Shown here: positions 57,191 through 64,000 of the stretch, in pieces
Numbering within the stretch: the first letter of the stretch is position 1
How the letters are laid out: the number at the start of each line of letters is the position of its first letter
Program-made: the position numbers and the translations under genes
The notes under the pieces: model-generated
Databases searched by the model: none
The model's input: the letters and a program-made list of their open reading frames with translations, nothing else
What the model was told of the DNA's origin: nothing
Assembly: GCA_900491605.1 (NCBI GenBank)
Contig: UESW01001865.1
Span: 189,095 to 253,094, forward strand
Source: Calamus simplicifolius
Lineage: Eukaryota; Streptophyta; Magnoliopsida; Arecales; Arecaceae
Direction of reading: 5' to 3'
Length of the DNA stretch: 64,000 nt

Positions 57191-58020
57191 CTTTTGAAAA
57201 CTACTATGGGGGTTTCTCATGCCGATCCGGGAGTTTGACTCGGGGCCATCGAGACCATAGGACTTGAACCACCTTGGAGGTTTCTTGCGCTGGCCCGGGG
57301 TATCTATGATCGTGGGACTACTGAGGTCCTTTTGGAATCTACCATGGGGGTTTCTTGTGCCGGCTCGAAGTTTGACTCAGGGCCGCTGAGACCATAGGAC
57401 TTGAACCACCTCGGGATTTTTCATGCCGGCCCGGGGGTGTCTATGATCGCAGGACCACAGAGGTCCTTTTGGAAACTACCACGGGGGTTTATCATGCTGG
57501 CCCGAGAGTTTGACTTGGGGCCGCCGAGACCATAGGACTTGAACCACCTCGGGGTTTCTTGTGCCAGCCTGGGGGTGTCTATGATTGCGGGACTGCTGAG
57601 GTCCTTTTGGAAACTACCATGGAGATTTCTCGCGCTGGCCCGGGAGTTTGACTGGGGGCCACCGAGACTATAGGACTTGAACGACCTCGGGAGTTTCTCG
57701 CTCCGGTCCGGGGGTATCTATGATCGCGGGACCGTCGAGGTCCTTTTGAAAACTACCATGAAAATTTTTGTGCTGGCCCGGGAGTTTGACTCAGGGCCAC
57801 CGAGGCCATAGGACTTGAACCACCTCGGAGGTTTCTCGTGCCGGCTCGAGGGTGTCTATGATCGCGGGACCACCGAGGTCCTTTTGAAAACTAACACGGG
57901 GGTTTCTTATGCCGGCCCGGGAGTTTGACTCGGGGCTGTCGAGACCATAGGACTTGAACCACCTCGGGGGTTTCTTGCGCTGGCCCGGGGGTGTTTATGA
58001 TTGCGGAGCCACTGATGTCC
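57191..58020 (-). repeat. Tandem array of six 138-bp units in Tat-4
   Basis: GGTCCTTTTGGAAACTACC and related blocks recur at 57326, 57463, 57601, 57740, 57878 and 58017, spaced 137-139 bp. Each unit holds GGCCCGGGAGTTTGACTC, GACCATAGGACTTGAACC and GTCTATGATCGCGGGACC. It occupies the same place (integrase to aORF) as the arrays of Tat-1 and Tat-2 but shares no visible sequence with them. Confidence 0.93.
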
Positions 58021-58130
58021 TTTTGGAATTGAAAGCTTTTCTTATAATCAGAATATAAAATGAAATTGAAAGCTTTTCTTTATAATCAAAATAGAAAAAT
58101 GGAATTGAAAGCTTTTCTTTATGATCATTG
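58021..58130 (-). repeat. Three copies of a short AT-rich repeat
   Basis: GAATTGAAAGCTTTTCTT with TATAATCAAAATA recurs three times at about 35-42-bp spacing, between the 138-bp array and the integrase stop. Confidence 0.85.
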
Positions 58131-58144
58131 GCCAATTATACTCA

Positions 58145-59740
58145 CTATTGGTAATACCAGTGAAGATTGTTTGCATTCTAAGTACGCAGGATTGGCTGTC
58201 CATCTAACTACTCAAGTCGGTAAGCTCCTTGATGAAGTGCTTTTGCGACTCGATAAGGCCCTTCCTAATTCGGAGATAGCTTATCTCCTTCAGTTGGTTT
58301 GGATACCTCAACCCTTCTGAGGATTAGATCTTTAGGGCGAAATGTCTTGAAGCGGACCTGGGCATTATAATATTTTGTCGTTCACTGACAGAATACAACC
58401 ATCTTGAGCTGTGCCTGGTTTTGGATCTCATCGATGAAGTCAAGGTTAGCCCTTAGTTGATCATAGTTATCCTCTTCTTTATATGATTCCATCTGGGGGC
58501 TTGGAAGACCAATTTCTATCAGGATGATCGCTTCAGATCCAAAGACAAGGATGAAAGGAGTCTCTCCCATAGGGACTCTAGGAGTCGTATGCTCACAATA
58601 CACTTGGGAGTTCCTTCACCCATCTATCTGTAGACTCATTTAGTCGAGTTCTAAGTCCCCGAAGGATGGTCTGATTCATGACTTCTGCTTTCCCATTGAT
58701 CTGCGGATGCCCTATAGAAGTGAATCAATGACATATACCTAGCTCGGTGCAAAAGGCCTTGAATGCAGCATTATCGGACTGGCGACCATTGTCGATGATG
58801 ATGGTATGAGGTAGGCCAAATTGATAGATAATAGATTTCTAGAAAAATGCCTTCACCTTGCTCTCGGTGATCTTGGCTAATGCCTTGACCTCGACCCATT
58901 TGGTGAAATAGTCGATGGCGACAAGTACATATCTTTGTTGTCCTGAAGCTACGGGGAATGGTCCAAGAATATCCATCCCCATTGAGCAAAGGGCCATGGA
59001 GCAGAGAGCAGGCTCAGTTGAGAAGCTGGTTGTTGCTGAATATTAGAATATCATTGGCAACTATCGCACTTCTGGACTAGTTTAGTAACATTTTTTTGCA
59101 TGGTGAGATAGTAGTATCCCTGGCGAAGGGCTTTGTGCACTAGTGACCTATCCCCCAGGTGATTCTCACATATGCCCTCATGAATCTCCCTGAGGATATA
59201 ATCAGCATCCGTCAGGCCAACACATTTGAGGAGGGGATAAGAGAAGGACTTCCAATACAACTACTCATTTAGCAATACAAACTTAGAAGACCTCCACTTA
59301 AGTAGTCTGGCTTCTATGGGATCAGCAGGGAGAGTTTCGTCAGTAAGGTAGTAGATGTAGGCATCCATTCATGTTGATTCTTGCAAAACTGGTAAAATCT
59401 CCTTCACTGCATCGATACTTGGAGTTTTCAGGTGCTCTATATATGTTCTTCCTAAAGTGTTATCCGTCGAGGTGGCTAGCCGCGACAAGGTGTCGGCTCT
59501 AGCATTTTTCCTCTTGGAATGTAACTAATAGTGAAGTAGGCCAGTGAAGAGGTCAGCAACTTAACTTTATTTAGATATTGAGACATAATGGGGTCTCGAG
59601 CTTCATACTCTCTGATAATATGTTTGGAGATGAGCTGAGAGTCGGTGAAGGCCCTGAGGCGCTTTACTCCAAGCTCTTGGGCAAGCTTGATTTTGGCCAA
59701 TAAGGCCTCATATTCAGCTTAATTATTTGTGGCTTTGAAA
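58145..59740 (-). pseudogene. pol: Tat-4 pol: archaeal-type RNase H and integrase
   Basis: RNase H remnant with LRAFTDSQLISKHI (about 59640). Integrase: HEGICENHLGDRS and QKCDSCQ zinc-binding part, core with probable catalytic Glu kept (AEVMNQT, near 58680), TTPRVPMGETPFILVFGSEA, and a GPY/F-type end reaching HWYYQ-stop at 58145-58147. Several stops and frame changes between the parts. Confidence 0.85.
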
Positions 59741-59745
59741 AGGAA

Positions 59746-61122
59746 TCAAAGAGCAAAAATAATTTTTTTAGTTCTGTAGTATCTGATCTTCGCATCATGG
59801 AGCACCTTGCTAGTATAATAAATAGATCTATGCATTCCATCGGGGTCGAGTCGCACCAGAACGGAACTGACTGCCTCCGGGAAGGTAGCAAGATAGAGAA
59901 AGAGCTTTTCTCCTTCCTTAGGCTTTGACAGTAATGTCGGTGTAGATAGAAACTCCTTCAGCTCCTCAAAGGCTTTCTGGCAGCTCTCCATCCACTCAAA
60001 GTCATCAGTCTTGCGTAGAGCTTTGAAGAAGGGCAGGTATCTCTCGATCGATTTAGATAGGAATTGGCTCAGAGCGGTCACTCTTTCAGTGAGCCATTGC
60101 ACTTTTCTCTTATTGACTGGTTATCTCATGTCAAGGATAGCTTGAATTTTCTTCGGATTTGCTTCAATCCCCCGATGGATCACTAAAAAGCCCAGGAATT
60201 TTTCGGCGGTGACACCGAATGCACACTTACAAGGGTTGAGCTTCATCTGATGATGACGGAGGTTATTAAATGTCTCTTCTAAATCGACGACACGGTTGAC
60301 GATGCAGGTGCTCTTAATTAGCATATCATCCATATACACCTCCATGTTACATCCAATTTGGTCTTTAAATACCTTATTCATCAATCTCTAGTAGGTGGCT
60401 CCTGCATTCTTCAGCCTGAAGGGCATTACTTTATAGCAGTAGATGCCTTTCTTAGTGATGAAAGAGGTGTTCTCTTCGCCCACCAGATCCATTCTTATTT
60501 GATTATACCCAGAGAAGGTATCCAAAAAACTGAGAAGCTCATGGTCGGACGTAGAATCCACTAATTGATCAATCCGTGGTAAAGGAAAGCTATCTTTGGG
60601 ATATGCTTTATTGAGATCAGTAAAATCGATGCAGATTCATCAATTTTCATTCACTTTTTGGACCATGACCATATTGGCTAGCTAATTTGGGTATTGCGAC
60701 TCTCGGATATGGCCAGCAGCAAGTAGCTTATTGACTTCCTCATCTATGACTCTCTACCGCTTAGGGGCAAAACTTCTCTTCTTCTGGCGGATATGCTGAT
60801 ACTTTGGATTAACATTGAGTTTGTGAGTAATTACCTTCAGAGGGATGCCAGGCATATCTGATGTTGACCATGCGAAGACATCTGAGTTTGCTCGCAAGAA
60901 AATGAGGAGTTGATTCTTCATATCTAGAGGCAGAAGCTCCCTGATTTGCATGACCTTCACAGGGTCATCCCCCAGTGGGTAGGATAGTAGGTGCTCGGCT
61001 GACTCTCCTCTTCTTTCAAACTCTCTGGGGTCGAGCAGCACCGAAGTTGGTGAGATCATCCTTTTCTGGGGGCTGGAAGCCATATGGTAACATAATTGCA
61101 CAGGATTTTGCTTTCCGCGCAT
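59746..61122 (-). pseudogene. pol: Tat-4 pol: RT and retroviral RNase H
   Basis: Pre-RT linker FAWSTSDMPGIPLKVITHKL and RQKKRSFAPKR, then RT with MEVYMDDMLIKS (catalytic YMDD, about 60330), MKLNPCKCAFGVTAEKFLGF and GIEANPKKIQAI. RNase H: LFLYLATFPEAVSSVLVRLD. Decayed by stops and indels. Compared with Tat-2 the RT lacks the 25-bp internal duplication, which shows the duplication is private to Tat-2. Confidence 0.88.
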
Positions 61123-61134
61123 CTCGTCAATCCC

Positions 61135-63103
61135 TCAACTAGTAGGGAACCTCATGAGCAGGTGCCTAATGGATATCACCATGTCCAAGAGGTTTAAACC
61201 AGGCCGACCGAGTATGACGTTGTATGCCAGAGGCACTTGGGCCACTAAGAACCTCATTAGGACCGTGCTTTGACACGACAGTGTTCCTGCCATGATTGGC
61301 AAGGTGATTTCACCTTCGACCCTCACTGAGTCTCCTATGAAGCCAACCAGAGGTGTGGTCACTAGTTGCAGGGAGTCGGAAGATAGATTCATCCGAACAA
61401 AAGCATCATAAATAAGGATGTCTGCAGAACTCCCACTATCTATAAGTATTCTTTTTATAGGATGCTTAACAATCGTCATAGAGACGATTATGCTGTCATC
61501 AGTCAAGTTGCCTCTCCTTGCTAACTCTCCTTCAGAAAAGGGGATTACATTTTCTATTCCCTCATCCCCCCTTGGTCTCTTTGAAGATGAAGCCATTCCC
61601 CATGAAAGCATGCCCAACGTCTGCTCCGTTAGAGTGTTGTCAATGTTGGCTTGAACAGGTGGGGGGCCCATCAGAGCTGGGATGGCCGGAGGTCCTTCCT
61701 TTTGGATATAAACTTTATAAGATAGCCCCGCTGGTCGTAGTCTCTATGGAAATGGCAATAGCGACTCCTATCGCAAGCGGTGTTTGTCCTCAGTGGGGGA
61801 GGGCGCTGGAGATAAGACTTACTTTTGATCTCCATAAGGATATGAGACCTAGGGGCGAGGAGAGGTGTAAAGTTTTTTTTCTTTGGGGGCCAATTTCTGG
61901 CACCGATTATTTGGCCGGCGTGAGGGTTCAGATTTCTTAAGAGGAGGTTTGCTCAACTATGCACGGATTGGTTTCTTGCTAGCCCCCCTCTCAACATTCC
62001 TCTGAGTGAAATTGGCTTCATTGGCATGAATATATTTTTGTGCATGATTCAAAAGCTCGACATAGGAACCGGAAGTCTTCTTGTCTAATGAATAGGCGGA
62101 GTCCTCGCTTCAGGGCCAGAGTGGCCACAGCATTATCGAGATGATATACCTCGAGGGCTGCTATCTTGAATCGAGCTACAAAGTCTTTCAAGAGTTCTCC
62201 TTCCTTCTACTGAATGGAGAACAGACTATCCGTCATCCGAGGGATCTTTCGACAGGCATCAAATTGTACTAAGAAGGCTTTCTCCAACTGTCAAAAAGAG
62301 TCGATGCTGTGTAGGAGTAGGCAAGAATACCAAGCGCGCGCAGCCTTTTGAAGGGTAGCAGAGAAGGCAATACATAGGAGGGCATCAGTCGCCCCTTGAA
62401 CTTGCATGAGAGATTTATAACTCTCCAAGGGGTCCAGTGGAACCATAGTGCCGTCATAAGGATCCAGCTAGGAACGATGGAACCTATGAGGTATAGGTTC
62501 TTCCATAATCTGGCGAGTGAGGGGTGAGTGAGTATCATAGTCTACCCCTAGTTGGTTATTGAGTTTCTGGCTGAGCTCCTCCAACGGTCGGTCTTGCTCT
62601 TCCAACCGCCTCTCCATCCGGCCATTAAGGTCCTTGCTCATTGATTCAGATGATGAGGGGGAGCGATGATGTTGATGGTGATATGTACCCCTGGGCTCCT
62701 TCCTCCATCGTCATTTGAAAAAAGGGCTGCCAAATTGATGGATGGGAGACCGCGACCTCTTGGAGGTTTCCTGATGGTGGTGCCTAGATGGAGCATGATG
62801 GTGGCAATGTTCCTCTAGAGAGGGTCTTTTATAAGTAGATTGTTGACTAGCTGGGACAACTATTGTAGGTGGTATAGAAGGTCCATATTGCTATTGAGCA
62901 GCCGCTGATTGTTGCTCTTGCCACTCGCGAACTACTCCAATAAGAGCTTGGACTTGTTGAGTGAGGTTGGCCAGTTGCTCTTGTGGGGTAGCTGAGACTG
63001 ATGGTGATGAAAGAGTAGGAAAGTCGGCCTCTGACTACTCGACACGATGGGGACGCCCCCCAGTGGAACTGAAAGAAACCTTCTGAACATGCATTGCCCC
63101 CAT
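61135..63103 (-). pseudogene. gag: Tat-4 gag and aspartic protease
   Basis: Gag start MGAMHVQKVSFSSTGG at 63103, about 90 bp inside the LTR. Capsid remnants include LDPLESYKSLMQVQGATDAL and FDACRKIP; a zinc-knuckle remnant is near 61720-61770. Protease: KRILIDSGSSADILIYDAF near 61430, followed by SFIGDS-like and YNVILGRPGLN segments. Many stops in gag, while the protease part (61671-61135) is open for 178 residues. Confidence 0.85.
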
Positions 63104-63173
63104 TGTTATTTAGGAGAGGGTGAGCTTATAACTTAGAGTTACAGAGTGATATTTCCTTCAGTGTCACGTTCAA

Positions 63174-63194
63174 CCCCTACTTGGTGTGCCAATC
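63174..63194 (-). other. Primer-binding site of Tat-4
   Basis: On the minus strand the LTR end GGGCATCATCA is followed by GATTGGCACACCAAGTAGGG. It differs from that of Tat-2 and Tat-3 after TTGGCAC, so a different priming tRNA is likely; I do not name it. Confidence 0.65.
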
Positions 63195-64000
63195 TGATGA
63201 TGCCCAATCACCTTGAGCTAACATCCTTGAGCATCAATGGATGTGCCGTGAGCTTGCTAGAGGAGCTTCACTTTGGTGCCAAGACCTACAAGAAGTCCCA
63301 AGGACCGGATATTCTGATGGGGACCCTCTGATGCTTAAGTTAATGTTCAGTATTACAGCCATGAGCTTGAGAAAGCTCGAATAAAAGTTAGGAAGAAGAT
63401 GAGAGAATTCTCTAAGTGTTTGCTTTTGTGCTCATACCTTAGTCAGGGGTCCCTCTTACCTGTTTTTTTTATATCCTTCGAGCCTATATGGCTTGCTTAA
63501 TAAGATTGGAATCTCATGATGAGCCATGACTTTTATAGATAGAATGTCAGAACCGGTGGGATCAGATTCATTCCCTCTGATCTGGGTGATTGGTACTTCA
63601 TGGCAGATGATCACCTATCGAGGCTTATTTGGCTAGAGTTATTAAATCTTCCTAATGACTTTTTGGGTCTCATTGGTTTGGAGAATTGTAGCTTCATGAT
63701 GGATTATGACCTTTGGGGCCTCATCTGATCAGAGTCATTAATGTTGCCTAATGGGCAATGACCTTTGGGGCCTCATCTGATCAGGGTCATTAATGTTGCC
63801 TGATGGGCAATGACCTTTGGGGCCTCATCTGATCAGGATCATTAATGTTGCCTGATGGGTGATGACCTTTGGGACCTATGTTAGAACTGACGAAATTTAT
63901 CTTATTAGACTGATATGGATCAAGGGTGGTTAGTGGGTCCGGCTTTATCAAAAGTAGAGGCTTGCTTGGAAAGCTGATGTGAGCCTCGAAGATAAGACAA
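63195..64000 (-). repeat. Tat-4 5' LTR, partial
   Basis: Near-copy of 52610-53390, cut by the window end. Minus-strand TATAAAAG at 63530-63537; the 53-bp repeats recur at about 63700-63870. Confidence 0.92.

Larger units (their letters stand above)
52610..64000 (-). mobile_element. Tat-4: Tat-type element, 5' LTR running off the window
   Basis: Minus-strand element. From right to left: partial 5' LTR (63195 on), primer-binding site, gag, protease, RT, RNase H, second RNase H, integrase (ends 58145), tandem repeats (57191-58020), plus-strand aORF (54458-56834), polypurine tract and 3' LTR (52610-53925). LTR termini TGATG...CATCA differ from Tat-2 and Tat-3, so a separate subfamily. The base group tagag at 52605-52609 is the candidate target duplication; its partner lies outside the window. 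Coding parts are heavily decayed. Confidence 0.9.

Overview
The window is nuclear DNA of a flowering plant. It carries a CC-type NBS-LRR (NLR) disease-resistance locus, two plant Ty1/copia retrotransposons (one SIRE-like, one Tork/Tnt1-like) and four plant Ty3/gypsy elements of Tat type. The GC-rich Tat elements with an extra antisense gene suggest a monocot, perhaps a palm; that is inference with low confidence. No tRNA, rRNA, CRISPR, bacterial or organellar gene was seen. Almost everything recognisable is retrotransposon, nested into or beside a small decaying NLR cluster.

Layout. 1-7048: Tat-1 (+), 5'-truncated by the window: end of pol, a 2.3-kb tandem repeat array, then an antisense gene (aORF). 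7049 to about 14195: Copia-1 (+), SIRE-like, with a 1565-bp 5' LTR, gag and pol; its 3' end is lost and joined directly to the aORF of the next element. About 14195-27812: Tat-2 (-) with 5' LTR, primer-binding site, gag, protease, RT, RNase H, a second (archaeal-type) RNase H, integrase, tandem repeats, and on the opposite strand a spliced four-exon aORF plus one or two further small transcription units. 27813-30481: 3' flank of a lost NLR copy (NLR-A), interrupted by a solo LTR (28964-30187). 30482-43161: NLR-B (+), only the LRR part left, broken by two insertions, Tat-3 (30530-36170, target duplication attct) and Copia-2 (37207-42887, target duplication gcatg). 43162-47081: 3' flank of NLR-B and intergenic DNA. 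47082-50469: NLR-C (-), nearly full length, with about six apparent single-base frameshifts and no in-frame stop. 50470-52609: AT-rich DNA with a (TA)32 microsatellite and an A-rich minisatellite. 52610-64000: Tat-4 (-), complete except that its 5' LTR runs off the window.

How the parts relate. All four Tat elements carry the same kind of antisense gene between integrase (where present) and 3' LTR. A phase-1 first intron is visible in Tat-1, -2 and -4, and Tat-3 has an intron at the corresponding place. Three of the elements have long tandem repeats between integrase and aORF, but the repeat units are unrelated in sequence. Tat-3 has lost pol; its gag start and a second primer-binding site lie inverted behind the normal one, so the antisense gene now reads into gag in one frame. 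Most premature stops in the retroelements are single C-to-T (or G-to-A) changes at Gln, Trp or Arg codons, as expected for silenced, methylated DNA, whereas NLR-C shows only indels.

No wholly new system can be proven from sequence alone. The best candidates for a second look are the spliced antisense gene family of the Tat elements, the inverted-gag aORF-gag fusion in Tat-3, and whether NLR-C is a working resistance gene hidden by base-calling errors.
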